Notes: generated by a model from the letters alone, not told the origin. A stretch of 64,000 nt of DNA from Paenibacillus amylolyticus (GCF_029689945.1 NZ_CP121451.1:4588001-4652000); one strand, 5' to 3'. Shown: positions 1 through 10,336, numbered from the stretch's first letter. Made by a program: numbers and translations.

Positions 1-103
1 CAGACTAAATGTATCATGGAGATATACAGGTGTCAATTCACCTTAGTGTCGTCTTTAAGGGCCTTTTCCTATCCAAGTTTCACACTATAGATGGGTTTAG
101 TCC

Positions 104-844
104 TTATTTTTTGGCAAAACCTTGCTTGTTCAAATAGGCCATCATTTGCGGTTGAATACTTCTCTCGAGGTGATCCTGGATATGGTCACTCCATCCTTTT
201 ACTTTTTTTACGGTGAAAGGAGCTCTCGTCGGACGATTTTCATAATACTTTAGCATGGTCTCATCATAGATTGCCAATTTCTCTTGATCCATTGGTTTGT
301 ATTGATTATCAAGCAATATCATGGCTTGAGGGAGTCGAGGTTTCAGTTCCGGCTTATCTCCAGCTGGGTTACCGATACATAATCCCACCAGAGGGATAAC
401 ATATTTAGGTAAATTCAATACGTCAGAAAGTTTGCTAATATTAGCTCTGACCCCACCAATGAACACTCCACCAAGTCCCAGCGATTCAGCCGCGGTTAAC
501 GCATTTTGTGCCATTAGGCCAGCATCGAATGAACCAATTAACAGAAATTCAATATATTCAATATCCACATCCGGAGCGATCTCATGATTTCGGTTGAAAT
601 CAGCACAGAAGACCCAGAATTCTGCCGATTCTTCAATATAGGGTTGATCGACACCGAGATGTCTGACTTTTTTTCGAAGAACTGGATCTGTGATGCGAAT
701 AATGGATACCGCCTGAAGAAGACTGAACGATGAAGTTTGATTCGCTGCCTGAAATATTGCATCTATTTGTTCCTCAGTTAGGGGTTGAGATGTGTAAGAA
801 CGATACGATGTATGGTTATGAAGCAATTCGAGTGTGTTATTCAT
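104..844 (-). CDS. NfsA-type FMN-dependent nitroreductase
   Basis: Predicted cytosolic FMN oxidoreductase of the NfsA/NfrA branch, reducing nitro compounds, quinones or flavins with NAD(P)H. The 246-residue length matches the family. The N-terminal flavin-contact segment HTSYRSYTSQPL (residues 11-22) is present, as is the central run AQNALTAAESLGLGGVFIGG (112-131), followed by PLVGLCIGNP near residue 151, typical of this branch. There is no signal peptide. It is the last gene of a three-gene operon with an LLM monooxygenase and a Gfo/Idh/MocA oxidoreductase. The monooxygenase stop lies 14 bases upstream, so it may supply reduced flavin to that enzyme; this is inference. Substrate unknown. Confidence 0.88.
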   Translation of the reverse strand: MNNTLELLHNHTSYRSYTSQPLTEEQIDAIFQAANQTSSFSLLQAVSIIRITDPVLRKKVRHLGVDQPYIEESAEFWVFCADFNRNHEIAPDVDIEYIEFLLIGSFDAGLMAQNALTAAESLGLGGVFIGGVRANISKLSDVLNLPKYVIPLVGLCIGNPAGDKPELKPRLPQAMILLDNQYKPMDQEKLAIYDETMLKYYENRPTRAPFTVKKVKGWSDHIQDHLERSIQPQMMAYLNKQGFAKK

Positions 845-858
845 TAAAAAACTCTCCT

Positions 859-2201
859 TTATTCGTTGATTCCATGTTCCTGCAATCCGTATTCGTAAGG
901 AACGCCCATATTCTCGCGTAGTGTTTTTCCTTCATATTCCTTATGGAATAAACCGCGTTCCTGCAAGATAGGAACTACCTGATTCACAAAATCTGCAACG
1001 CCATCAAAGGATACATCGGGCACGACTGAGAATCCGTCACATGCTTCAGCCAGAAACCATTCTTCCAAGAAGTCAGCAACCTGTGTCGGTGTGCCTGCAA
1101 CGACCGGATGATAGTTGATGACCCCGTGAGCGAGAACATCCCTTACAGAGTGTCCTTCTTTCAATAACTTTAAGGCTCTTGGAGAACGTGGGTCCATGGG
1201 GTTGGCATATGCGTTTTTCAACAAGTCAGCCGCTAAAGGTTGATCTATATCTACGGAGTTTACCGATAAGGGTAAACCAACCATGGAGCCGAGGTAACTT
1301 ACCCTGCTGGGAATTTCCTGGGGATTGAAGCTCATAAGCTGTTTCCGACGATCCAAAGCTTCTTCCTCCGTTGAAGCCAGAGAAAACATAAAACCTGCAA
1401 ACATTTTGATATCATCGGGGTTTCGACCAAAACGGGCAGCACTTTGCCTTATGGCTTTTCTGTGTTCACGGGCAGACGTAATATCATAAGGATTGGTGTA
1501 CACTCCCGATGCATATTTCCCAGCTAATTCTAATCCTTCACCTCCTCCCCCTGCCTGGAAAATTACTGGTTGCCCTTGTTCGGATGGAGGAATCGGCAAA
1601 GGACCACGAGATGCATAATATTGACCTTTAAGGTTAATAGGCTGGATTTTATGCATATCCGCAAATTCCCCTCCTTCTACATCTAACGTCCAAGCGTCTT
1701 GTTCCCAACTCCCCCACAAGGCCTGAACAATTTGTATGCTTTCATGTGCCTTGTCATAGCGTTCTTGGCGATTTTCAACCCGGGTACCGAAATTAGCCGC
1801 CGCTAGGGGGTCGGAGGTGGTAACTGCATTCCATCCCACACGTCCATGACTGATAACATCCAAAGCTTTAAACTGACGTGCAATGTTGTAGGGATAATTA
1901 AATGTTGTAGAGAGGGTAGCAACAAGCCCGATGTGTTGTGTCTCTCTTGCTACTGCCATCAGTGCCAATATGGGGTCCATAGGGAACATAGGCGTCTGAA
2001 GGTCCAAATTATTGGATAAACCTGGAGTGTCATGAAAATCATTTGAAATTTTCCTTGTTCAGCTAATTTAGCCCGTTCTACATAACCATCCATATTGGTG
2101 TAAGCTGCAGGATCCGTGCCAGGCATTCTCCATGCGCTAAATTCGGCTCCATAACCCGAAACCATCTGTAAAGCCAGTTGCATTACACTTCTTTTTTTCA
2201 T
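859..2201 (-). CDS. LLM-class flavin-dependent monooxygenase (NtaA/SnaA/DszA type), frameshifted
   Basis: Flavin-dependent monooxygenase of the bacterial luciferase-like superfamily; relatives oxidise nitrilotriacetate, sulfur heterocycles or alkyl sulfur compounds using FMNH2 from a partner reductase. The first reading frame starts at 2201 after AAGGAG and runs through AKLAEQGKFQMIF, then loses frame near 2031-2036. The second frame continues with DTPGLSNNLD, MFPMDPILALMAV and GRVGWNAVTTSDPLAAANFG, and ends at 859. Joined length is about 445 residues, normal for the family. The break is a one-base (or four-base) loss within the sequence catgaaa. The nitroreductase downstream is a plausible reductase partner. 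The frameshift is probably a sequence error, but real inactivation cannot be excluded. Confidence 0.82.
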
Positions 2202-2221
2202 AACGTTTTTCTCCTTGAAGA

Positions 2222-3324
2222 TTATAGATATTGTCGTTGACCGGTCTGGGCTGATTTCTCGACGGTATCCAGTAACTGATGAAGTTTCACCGCATCCGCG
2301 AAAGTAGGTGCTAAGGTAGTGTCTTCTTGAATATCTTGGGCGAACTTACGATAAGCCTGAGCCATGTTTAGCACAAATCCAGAATCGTTATATAAAGATT
2401 GTGGACCAGAGTAATAGGCATCGGGAATGGTTAGTTCACGAAGCTCGTTATCCGTAGATCCTGCACCGAGTAGTTGATGTGATCCGAATTGAATGGATGC
2501 AGGGGCCCTCAGCACGATTGTGCCATTGTCTCCGAAAATTTCAAGTGTGAGTCCTGTCTGGTGTTTGACTCCCCCTTGAATATGAACATTGGCTGCTGCC
2601 CCATTAGTCAATTTTCCTGTAATCATGATCTGATCATCCGTTGTTTTCTTGATGACTTTCTCAATATCTACCAATTCGACTTCTGGAAACTGTTGAGCTG
2701 TGGTGGCAGACAATTCTGTAAAATCCCCAAGCATGTAAGTGAAGGCGTCCAGATTATGTCCCCTACAATGGTCAGCAAATTCCCACCAACGTTTCGGTCA
2801 AACAAGTACGCACTCGACTTGTCACCAACACCACCCATGCCATCAATGGAGATCTTCAAATTGGCAGATAACACTTTACCCACATAACCTTCTGTCAATA
2901 AATCTTTTACATATTGAACAGCTGGTGCTTGTCTGGCCTGAAGTCCAATCGCATTAGGTAATTGGGCAGAGGATGCCCATTCCTGCATTTCGAGCGCTTC
3001 CTCTGTATTAGAACCCAGGGGCCATTCACAATAGATTGGTTTGCCAGCAGGCACGACGGCTTTAACGGCGTTATAATGTTCCTTGACGTTAATACTAATA
3101 ACTACCATATCAACATCGGTATGATGAGCCAATTCCTCGATGTTATCAAAGCCGTGATCTGCGCGAAAAGCTTCTGCGCTTTTTTTCGCACTTGCCATAT
3201 TACTTGTCCCCACTGCGGTAAGCTCATACTCATCCAGGTGCTCAATAGCTGGAATATGTGTGCCACTTGCCCAGCCATTATTCATTGAGGCTCCTATGAT
3301 ACCTGTACGAATTTTTTTACTCAT
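2222..3324 (-). CDS. Gfo/Idh/MocA family NAD(P)-dependent oxidoreductase, frameshifted
   Basis: Dehydrogenase of the glucose-fructose oxidoreductase/inositol dehydrogenase family. The N-terminal Rossmann fold carries TGIIGASMNNGWASG (residues 7-21), the ISINVKEHY segment (76-84), and CEWPLGSN (99-106) in place of the usual EKP motif. The C-terminal alpha/beta domain is in a second frame starting near MLGDFTELSATT. The frames meet at a run of four C on the plus strand (2760-2763); one more base would restore GGHNLDAFTYMLGDF. Joined length is about 365 residues, as expected. First gene of the operon with the LLM monooxygenase and nitroreductase, divergent from an HxlR regulator. Substrate not predictable; the dinucleotide preference is unclear because the glycine loop is atypical. 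Confidence 0.82.
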
Positions 3325-3615
3325 TGGTAAAACATCCCCTTGTTACAATTTATGTTATGGTCGAATATCGGTTTGTCTCCATCCCTATTTCCTTCTACTT
3401 GCTGTATCCCCTTATCAGTCACTCCTTTCTATGATATATTTATTTAGCTTGCTAACTATACAGCCGAAACATCATTATTATTCTTTCAGATTTGCGGTAA
3501 ACTAAAATTGTTGTGGTGTTGACATCATCTTAGATGTATTTGTTTCGTTTGCAAAGAGGGCAATTTAAGTGAACATAGTATATCTTTTTGTACCTTTGGA
3601 TTAGGAGTGATAGCA

Positions 3616-3960
3616 ATGAGAGTATGCACTGATGGGTTTGATCAAGAGTTTATCAATGGAAAAGGTGACATGTACGCCATAGCGTTTACTCAGAATGTTC
3701 TTTCTGGACGTTGGAAATATTTTATCTTATGGTACCTAAAAGATGAAACACGTCGTTATACAGATATCAAAAAATTCCTTGGGGATCTATCTCAAGGCTC
3801 TCTCACGAAGCAGCTTAAAGAGTTGGAGAATGATGGCGTTATTCAACGTGATGTCTATCCGGAAGTTCCTCCGCGAGTTGAGTATTCGTTAACAGACAAG
3901 GGAATGAAGTTACTACCGATCCTTGAAAAGATGGCGGACTACGGTAGAGCATACGGCTAA
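3616..3960 (+). CDS. HxlR-family winged-helix transcriptional regulator
   Basis: Small dimeric winged-helix DNA-binding protein of the HxlR/MarR-like group that often responds to electrophiles, quinones or redox stress. The core WKYFILWYLKDETRRYTDIK followed by SQGSLTKQLKELENDGVIQR is the family helix-turn-helix and wing, and the wing end VEYSLTDKG is present. I chose the ATG at 3616, giving 114 residues, because AGGAG at 3603-3607 sits eight bases before it; an in-frame GTG at 3607 overlaps that ribosome site and is unlikely. It is transcribed divergently from the Gfo/LLM/nitroreductase operon across about 290 bases, the usual arrangement for an HxlR regulator and its target. Confidence 0.9.
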   Translation: MRVCTDGFDQEFINGKGDMYAIAFTQNVLSGRWKYFILWYLKDETRRYTDIKKFLGDLSQGSLTKQLKELENDGVIQRDVYPEVPPRVEYSLTDKGMKLLPILEKMADYGRAYG

Positions 3961-4133
3961 GCAACTTAAACTAGGCTTCCATATTGCTTATCTTTGTTAA
4001 AGCGGGATGAATCCTACGAAGGATGAATTTCATGAATACGATATGATGGTATCAAGTTTAGAGGTGTTTTTCTCCTTACTTTTGGTACCGCTCTGACTAT
4101 CGCCTCTTTCAGACTTCTCCTAATTTAAAATCC

Positions 4134-4156
4134 AAAAAGCCGCTAATATAGCGGCT
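4134..4156 (-). terminator. Rho-independent terminator (minus strand)
   Basis: An eight-base-pair stem AGCCGCTA/TAGCGGCT with a three-base loop, followed by five T on the minus strand. It is the distal one of two hairpins in the 350-base gap between the HxlR gene and the cyclase operon. Nothing coding is visible in that gap. Confidence 0.7.
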
Positions 4157-4264
4157 CTCAATTGAATATGTAATACCCCAGTATGATTAAGATAATCGGC
4201 ATTCCGTACAGTAATAGAGGAGAAAACGTATTTTTTCTTATGTTAAATTATAATCGTATAGACA

Positions 4265-4293
4265 AATAAAGTTGCTATTATAGCAACTTTATT
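4265..4293. terminator. Bidirectional hairpin terminator after the cyclase gene
   Basis: A perfect 13-base-pair stem with core AAAGTTGCTA/TAGCAACTTT and loop TTA, 21 bases past the cyclase stop. A/T tracts flank both sides, so it can act on either strand. Confidence 0.75.
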
Positions 4294-4313
4294 ACAAAGC
4301 ATCTTTAGAATTG

Positions 4314-5276
4314 TTAAACATGTTCAGGTTCATAGATTCCGTAACCATTTTTGCCATTCTTTTTAATCTTGTACATGGCTCCATCCGCTTGTCTGAGAAG
4401 TTCGGAAGGCTCCTGTCCATGCTTGGGAAACAGGCTGATACCAATACTTATTGAAAGATTGATATAGTTTCCGGCAATTTTGAAGTGGGTACTAAATGCA
4501 GCTTCCACTCTTTTGGCAATGACCTCAGCATCGCGATCATCTTTCAGGTGGCTCAAAATGATGAATTCGTCCCCGCCAAGCCGTGCTACCGTGTCCGTAC
4601 TCGGAACCGTTTCGCTTAACCGCTTTGCCATTTCCAGCAGCACTTGATCACCTACATCGTGCCCGTACGTATCATTCACCTGTTTGAAGCCATCCGCATC
4701 CACAAACATAATGGCAAGTTTACCATGGTTTCTTTGAGCATTACTGATCGCCCAGGCAAGGCGGTCATTATAAGCAAGACGATTAGGCAGACCTGTAAGA
4801 GGATCATGCAAAGACAAATGTTTGCTGATCTTTTCAGAGATTTTGATTTTGGCGTATTCCGTCTCCAGTTCCTTAATCAGGTTTTTTAGTTTATATACCC
4901 TTGTATTTACATTTGTCATATCACTAATTTGAATGAGGGCATAACTTCGATCTTCCAGATAGAGCGGATCCACATTCATATTTTGTCTTAATAAATGTTC
5001 ATCCTCGCCTTCCTTCGGAAGAATAAATGCCTTATGTAGAGCGCTTGAGCAAAATCTGCTCTGACCATGATACAGCGCATTTTGCAGTATATTTAAATAT
5101 ACATTTGACTTAAATCTCGGGCATACTTCAAGCAAATTCAAACCGACTACGTCTTCTTTATTTTTGCCTGTAAGACGTTCCAACCATCCATTCCACACAA
5201 CAACTTTCAATTGTCTGTCCACGATCATGATTCCCATATGGACCTTGTTCAGAGCTTGTGAAATGAGATTATCCAT
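4314..5276 (-). CDS. PAS-GGDEF diguanylate cyclase
   Basis: Cytoplasmic diguanylate cyclase making cyclic di-GMP from two GTP. Residues about 1-115 form a PAS-like sensor (MGIMIVDRQLKVVVWNGWL), followed by a short coiled stretch. The GGDEF domain begins with DPLTGLPNRLAYNDRL and carries an intact active site RLGGDEFIILS (GGDEF at 234-238). The RxxD product-inhibition site normally just upstream is PSTD here, so feedback control may be absent. No membrane segment. I chose the ATG at 5276 because GGAGG lies six bases upstream inside the preceding gene; the start overlaps the CheC stop, showing translational coupling. Third gene of a response regulator-CheC-cyclase operon. Confidence 0.92.
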   Translation of the reverse strand: MDNLISQALNKVHMGIMIVDRQLKVVVWNGWLERLTGKNKEDVVGLNLLEVCPRFKSNVYLNILQNALYHGQSRFCSSALHKAFILPKEGEDEHLLRQNMNVDPLYLEDRSYALIQISDMTNVNTRVYKLKNLIKELETEYAKIKISEKISKHLSLHDPLTGLPNRLAYNDRLAWAISNAQRNHGKLAIMFVDADGFKQVNDTYGHDVGDQVLLEMAKRLSETVPSTDTVARLGGDEFIILSHLKDDRDAEVIAKRVEAAFSTHFKIAGNYINLSISIGISLFPKHGQEPSELLRQADGAMYKIKKNGKNGYGIYEPEHV

Positions 5277-5904
5277 GGTCCGCCTCCAATAAAGCATCCA
5301 TTTTGGCCAACAGGCTGGATATGGAGTTCATACTTAATGCGATGACAATGATACCTGTCACATCCGTATCTGCAAGTAAAAACGAGGTATGTAAAACCAG
5401 CACATAAACTTCATTCTGAAGCAAAATTTGTTGATCGGAATTGGTGACGTAGATCAGTTCAATATCAGGCAGAACATATTCCAGTTTGATCTCCAGGAAA
5501 TTTCCGAATTCTCCAATAATGGCGTTAAGCAGGACATTGCTCACTTCCTTCAAAACGTCCAAATCCGTGTCCATCAGGTCCGGGTCGTCCGGTATAACGC
5601 TCTCGCTTAGTTCTCCAAGACAGATGTTTGCCAATACCTTAGCCTGCTCGACAGGAAACATTAAGAATGCTTTTCCCTGAAATTCGTATCCAAATTGTAA
5701 GGAGGATCTGAACAGATGACCTTCACTAAAGAAAATGTTATATCTGCGATCTCCAGGGTCTACATCGGATATGGAGATGAGTTCTACTTCAGGAATATTT
5801 AATACGATACGCTTCTCTACAATCTCCGACAACATGTTGGCCGCTTGTCCCACGTAAACGTTCACAAGTTCGGTCAGCAGATCCTTCTGTAAGTCATTCA
5901 GCAT
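5269..5904 (-). CDS. CheC-type phosphatase-like protein
   Basis: Relative of the CheC/FliY/CheX phosphatases that dephosphorylate CheY-P. It carries two copies of the E-x2-N active helix signature: TELVNVYVGQAANMLS (E12, N15) and KEVSNVLLNAIIGEFGNFL (E120, N123), both with catalytic-type Glu and Asn. The 211-residue length matches two-motif CheC proteins. The start overlaps the upstream response regulator by 11 bases and the stop overlaps the cyclase, so the three proteins are probably made in balance. With no chemotaxis or flagellar gene nearby, its likely partner is the adjacent receiver rather than the motor CheY; that is inference. Confidence 0.88.
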   Translation of the reverse strand: MLNDLQKDLLTELVNVYVGQAANMLSEIVEKRIVLNIPEVELISISDVDPGDRRYNIFFSEGHLFRSSLQFGYEFQGKAFLMFPVEQAKVLANICLGELSESVIPDDPDLMDTDLDVLKEVSNVLLNAIIGEFGNFLEIKLEYVLPDIELIYVTNSDQQILLQNEVYVLVLHTSFLLADTDVTGIIVIALSMNSISSLLAKMDALLEADHG

Positions 5905-6268
5905 GACAGGCCGCCTGAATGAGTTCTATCATGGTAGTGGCCTTCTCTGCAGTTAATGGTTTATTCAGAAAACCAGAAATACCCAGCAATTCAACTTCTT
6001 CCTTGGTTGTCTTCTGAATATCTGCAGATAAAATAATAATTTTGACATGACGATTCGTTTCCCGAATCTTTCGAAGCATTTCTTGTCCGTTCAAACCAGG
6101 CATCAGCAGGTCTGTGGTTATAAGATCAGGTTGAAATTCCGTGAATAAATTGTATCCTTGCTCTCCATTGTTAGCAACTTGAATCTCGCATGCTGGAATA
6201 TGATCAACAATCAGTTTAGTAAGCAGTTTCTGTACGAAAATGGAGTCTTCCACGATTAATACTTTCAT
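5894..6268 (-). CDS. Single-domain CheY-like response regulator
   Basis: Stand-alone receiver of 124 residues. MKVLIVEDS gives the acidic pocket, LITTDLLMPGLNG holds the phosphoryl Asp, SAD the conserved Ser/Thr position, and GFLNKPL the Lys. The frame stays open upstream to 6361, but those 31 residues do not resemble a receiver; ATG 6268 with AAGGAG about 12 bases upstream gives a normal CheY length. First gene of the operon with CheC and the cyclase. No kinase is encoded nearby, so the phosphodonor is unknown. Confidence 0.9.
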   Translation of the reverse strand: MKVLIVEDSIFVQKLLTKLIVDHIPACEIQVANNGEQGYNLFTEFQPDLITTDLLMPGLNGQEMLRKIRETNRHVKIIILSADIQKTTKEEVELLGISGFLNKPLTAEKATTMIELIQAACHAE

Positions 6269-6501
6269 TTTCTCTTCAGTCTCCTTGATAAAATGGTAAT
6301 AGTTCGGGATGTCAGGCACTGTGTACAGTTCTTGATAGAGGGCTTTCGCGCGCAGTGGCACCCTGAAAAGAGACTGACTGGTGAATTCGAGTAAATATAT
6401 AAATTATATTAATTTTGATTTGATTGTCAACAACATTATTGAATAAGTTAGATTCGTGTGCAATTGACATACTCTGGCCCACCGTTTAAAAAACACGCAA
6501 A

Positions 6502-6523
6502 AACGGTCACTAGAGTGACCGTT
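6502..6523 (-). terminator. Terminator of the LplABC operon
   Basis: Hairpin AACGGTCAC/GTGACCGTT with loop TAGA, followed on the minus strand by TTTTGCGTGTTTTTT. It ends the leftward operon whose last gene stops at 6554. Confidence 0.8.
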
Positions 6524-6553
6524 ATTGATCGGTTATCCGGAACAGCATTAATT

Positions 6554-7456
6554 TTACTCTTTTACCCCTCCAAGCTGCAACCCGTGAACGAAATACTTCT
6601 GCAAGAATGGATATACGACCAGGATGGGTAATGCGGCTACAATCGTAATGGCTGCCCGAATGGATACCGGAGTGACCATGTTACGTGCAGCACCAAGATC
6701 TGCGCCATTGGCCACGGCTGCACTGCTATTGGAATTCATGGAAGACGATAATAATTTCATCAACTCATATTGCAGCGTGCTCAGGTTTTGTTTGGAAGAC
6801 GCATACAGAAACGTATCGAACCAAGAGTTCCACTGACCGACTGCAATGAACAGTGCAACCGTAGCCAGCACCGGTTGGCAGAGCGGTAAAATAATGGACA
6901 TGAACGTTCTGAAATCTCCAGCACCATCAATTTTGGCCGATTCGATCAGTCCCTCAGGCAGTGTCTGGATGTAGGTACGAATCACAATCATATTGAAGGC
7001 ACTGATCAGCCCTGGAATAATATACACCAGGAAGTTGTTTAACAAATGCAAATCTTTCATTAGAAAGTAAGTTGGAATAAGTCCTGCACTAAAATACATC
7101 GTAAGAACAACGACAATCGTAATGGGTTTTCGTAATATATAATCTTTACGGCTTAGTGTGTAAGCCAGCATGGAGGTTAAGAATAGACTTAAGACTGTCC
7201 CCAAAACCGTTCTCGCCACAGATATACCAAAGGCGCTGAAGATGGTCCCTCCTGCAAATACGGCTCTGTAGTTTTGATCTGTCCATACCCGAGGCCACAG
7301 ATAAATCCCACCCCGGATGGTGTCATTACCGGCATTGAACGATACAGCGAGTGTATTCACAAACGGATACAGGGTAACAATCGCGATTGCGATCATCAGT
7401 ATGCCATTTAACGTATGGAAGACAATCGGTTCAAGCCGAGATTTATTGATTCCCAT
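6554..7456 (-). CDS. Carbohydrate ABC transporter permease, LplC/YtcP type
   Basis: Inner-membrane permease of the CUT1 family, MalG-like branch, 300 residues with six predicted membrane helices. The ATPase-docking EAA loop PEGLIESAKIDGAGDFRTFM lies at about 168-187. The C-terminus YPFLQKYFVHGLQLGGVKE is the standard LplC ending. The ribosome site GGGGGA precedes ATG 7456 well. It follows the LplB-type permease by 12 bases. No ATPase gene is in the operon, typical of this class, which uses a shared MsmX-like ATPase encoded elsewhere. Confidence 0.93.
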   Translation of the reverse strand: MGINKSRLEPIVFHTLNGILMIAIAIVTLYPFVNTLAVSFNAGNDTIRGGIYLWPRVWTDQNYRAVFAGGTIFSAFGISVARTVLGTVLSLFLTSMLAYTLSRKDYILRKPITIVVVLTMYFSAGLIPTYFLMKDLHLLNNFLVYIIPGLISAFNMIVIRTYIQTLPEGLIESAKIDGAGDFRTFMSIILPLCQPVLATVALFIAVGQWNSWFDTFLYASSKQNLSTLQYELMKLLSSSMNSNSSAAVANGADLGAARNMVTPVSIRAAITIVAALPILVVYPFLQKYFVHGLQLGGVKE

Positions 7457-7468
7457 CTCTAGTCCCCC

Positions 7469-8434
7469 TTATATTAATCGGTCTTCCCCGAGCCGTTTGG
7501 CAATAGTATTCGCTGCAAAAATCAGTGTGATACTAACTACGGTCTTGAAGATACCTGCCGCAGTAGCCAAAGAGTAATTCCCGATCTGCAGTCCGTATTT
7601 CAGGACAAATATATCTATCGTCTGTGACCAGTCGACAACCACACCATTACCTAACAGATACTGAACTTCAAATCCAGCTTCCAAGATCCAGCCCATATTC
7701 ATGATCAGCAAAATGATGACAATGGATTTGATTCCGGGTAGGGTCACATACAGCATTTTCTTATATCGGTTCGCCCCATCAATCTCTGCCGCTTCATAAA
7801 GGGAAGGATCGATCGACGTGATGGCTGCCAAATAAATAATGGCATTCCAGCCCACTTCTTTCCATACATGGGATGCACCTACAATGCCCCAGAAGTATTC
7901 CGGAACGCTAAGCCACATGATAGGTTCTTGAATGATATTCAGCTTCATGAGCACAACATTAACAATCCCACCATCAACAGATAGTGAACTTGCCACGATG
8001 CCTGTTACAATAATCCATGAGAGAAAGTGAGGTAGATACGATATCGTTTGAATGGTTCGTTTGTATAACTTGTGCTTGATCTCATTAAGTAAAATGGCAA
8101 ATATAATTGCTGTGGCAAATCCAAGTACCATATTGATTACACTCATCGCAATGGTATTGCGAAGCACGTTAAGAAATGCATCGTCGGTTAGCAAAAACTT
8201 GAAGTGTTTGAGCCCGACCCACTCCTGCTGGGAGAAACTCTTGGCAGGACTGTAATTCTGAAAGGCCATGACCCAGCCCCAGATGGGATAATACGAGAAT
8301 ACGAGAATGTACGCAACGATGGGCAATGACATAAACATCAGTTGTCTCTGTCCGCGCAACCGTTTCAACAGTGGTGTTTTGGTAACGACTGTACGGGTAG
8401 TTTGCTCTGGTATGGCTCCAGGCGTGTTCGCCAT
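7469..8434 (-). CDS. Carbohydrate ABC transporter permease, LplB/YteP type
   Basis: CUT1 permease of the MalF/LplB branch, 321 residues. A cytoplasmic N-tail is followed by membrane helices starting at LMFMSLPIVAYILVFSYYPI, and the EAA loop SLYEAAEIDGANRYKKMLYV sits at 211-230. AGGAGG lies seven bases before ATG 8434. It pairs with the LplC permease downstream and the binding lipoprotein upstream to form one importer for an oligosaccharide, under the YesMN genes of the same operon. Confidence 0.93.
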   Translation of the reverse strand: MANTPGAIPEQTTRTVVTKTPLLKRLRGQRQLMFMSLPIVAYILVFSYYPIWGWVMAFQNYSPAKSFSQQEWVGLKHFKFLLTDDAFLNVLRNTIAMSVINMVLGFATAIIFAILLNEIKHKLYKRTIQTISYLPHFLSWIIVTGIVASSLSVDGGIVNVVLMKLNIIQEPIMWLSVPEYFWGIVGASHVWKEVGWNAIIYLAAITSIDPSLYEAAEIDGANRYKKMLYVTLPGIKSIVIILLIMNMGWILEAGFEVQYLLGNGVVVDWSQTIDIFVLKYGLQIGNYSLATAAGIFKTVVSITLIFAANTIAKRLGEDRLI

Positions 8435-8545
8435 CTTTCACTCCTCCTATTGGCTTGCAGCGACTTTATGCATGAATTCCCGGAAGGCACTTGCCTGAGC
8501 AATGCTCTGGTGAATGCCTTCCGAGAGAATCATTGCCGCATTTTT

Positions 8546-10199
8546 TTATTTAGCAGACCAGTTCTCGATTCTCCATTTCAGTTGTTCATTAATTCGGTCT
8601 TCATAGGATTTGACATCGATTTTCTTGTAAGCGTCTACATATTCATTCCAAATATTATCGAACTCATTTGGTTTTGACATGATCGCCTTAGGCAAGAATT
8701 TCAATGACGTGTCTGTCATTTGCTTGTTCGCTACCGCAGCATCAGAGCCTTCTTTCAGATCGACCTGCCATGCCGGATAGTACACAGGATTCTCTGGTGC
8801 AGGAGAGAAGAAGTCACTCCATGTCTTGAAGCCATAAGCATCCAATAATTCCTTGTCTTCCGGTTTAAGGTTGTCATAGAATTCCTCAGGCTGGTTGATT
8901 GCTCCAATCGCATTGCCATCTTCAAATGTTCCTTCGAGCTTCGGTGCAGCAGCGTAGAAACCTTCTGCTTTGTTAATCAGTCTCCATGCCGGATCATCCT
9001 GCTCTTTCCGTTGCTCTGGCGTACGATAGAATCTTCCCTCTTCATTCACCTGATAATCTACACCCTCTTCACCCCATGACAAGAGCTTCTGGTACTCTTC
9101 ACTCATGAGCTTATCGAGGAATTTGATGAGTGCAACAGGATCTTCAGCATCTTTACTGATACCAAAGCCATTATTCAAGTTGATAACCGGTCGATCCAGA
9201 TAATGGTCTGTGATACTTGTATCATAGACTAGCGGGAAGCCTACGTACGTCTGACCAATTTTGCCTTGTGCTACGAGTGGGTCTTCACCGGCTTGGAAAT
9301 TCCAGTGCTGGTCGAACATACTCAGCACACGTCCCGAAGAAATTTTGGCCAGATATTGATCATAGTTCTGAACAAAGGCTTCTTTATCCAGCAATCCTTC
9401 ATTATACAGATTGTTCAGTTCCTTATAATACCGTTTGGAGATGTCCTTGTCGGCAAAAACGCTCGCCACTCCATTCTCATCTACCACTACGCCCCCATCA
9501 TTAGGGTGACCCGTTAGATGTTCTGGTGGATTAAGCAAAGGGAACGTCCGCCAGTCTGAAGCCAGTGTAGTAAAGCCAATCGTCGGTTGACCATCAATCG
9601 TTGGATTCTTCGCCGCATAGTCACGAACCAACTTTGTAAAGTCATCCAACGTTTTAGGAGTCGGGTACCCGGCATCCTTCAGAATGGACTTTTGGATCCA
9701 GAATGCAGGACCCGAATAGTAGTTACTAATGAACTCCCCTGTATACACGCCATAGTTAGGCAACCAGTAAATATGTCCATCGCTGGAGTCTTTCATCCGA
9801 TTCCAGTCTTTGGCAAAGTGTTTCTTCAGATTGGGTGCGTGCTCTTCAATCAGATCTTCGAGCGGAATAACCGCACCAGCTGAGACCAATTTGGTATCTG
9901 CCGTGATCAGATCCGGGAAATCGCCACCGGCAATCATAACGCCGAGCTTCTGTTGAAGATCACCCACCAGAAATTCCATCTCCAGATTGACGCCAAGTTC
10001 TTCCTGAATTTTCTTGTAAATTCGGTTGTCTTTAGCTGGCGCCTGATTCGGCGTACCGATAAAGGCCGTGATGTTCAGTACCTCTTTCCCATCCGGTGTA
10101 GTCGCTTTCTCATTGTCACCGCTGCATCCTGCAAGTGCCAAACTCAAAGCCAGAACGAGTGATACTGAACCCCAAAGCTTCTTTTTTTCAGTCCCCCAT
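8546..10199 (-). CDS. Extracellular solute-binding lipoprotein, LplA type (frameshift at the start)
   Basis: Oligosaccharide-binding lipoprotein of the large (about 550-residue) LplA class, anchored outside and delivering substrate to the LplB/LplC permeases. The lipobox LALAGC is followed by an acidic linker and the binding domain. The best start is ATG 10199, with AAGGAGG eight bases upstream, but it is out of frame with the body. Removing one base from the five-base C run at 10193-10197 joins it to TEKKKLWGSVSLVLALSLAL, a proper signal peptide. Without that change translation would have to begin inside the signal at TTG 10147. It resembles the orphan binding protein at 54.2-55.9 kb, for example in the stretches ending in SGRVLS. 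Confidence 0.9.
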
Positions 10200-10336
10200 G
10201 TACTTGCCCTCCTTGGAAGTGGTATGTCTTACTGCTTTTAGTATGAAGAAATGTATGCGGTTACAAAATATATATATTTAAGATCCACCCCCTGTAATTT
10301 CAGGTCTTCTTCAGGAGGAGTTCTTAGTTTCAAAGA

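Noticed and set aside
1..103. Gene at the left window edge
   Set aside because: The first 103 bases show no supported coding frame or clear hairpin.
3325..3606. Clear HxlR operator or -35/-10 promoter in the divergent region
   Set aside because: A TTGACA at 3519 has no good -10 at the right distance, and no convincing inverted repeat was found.
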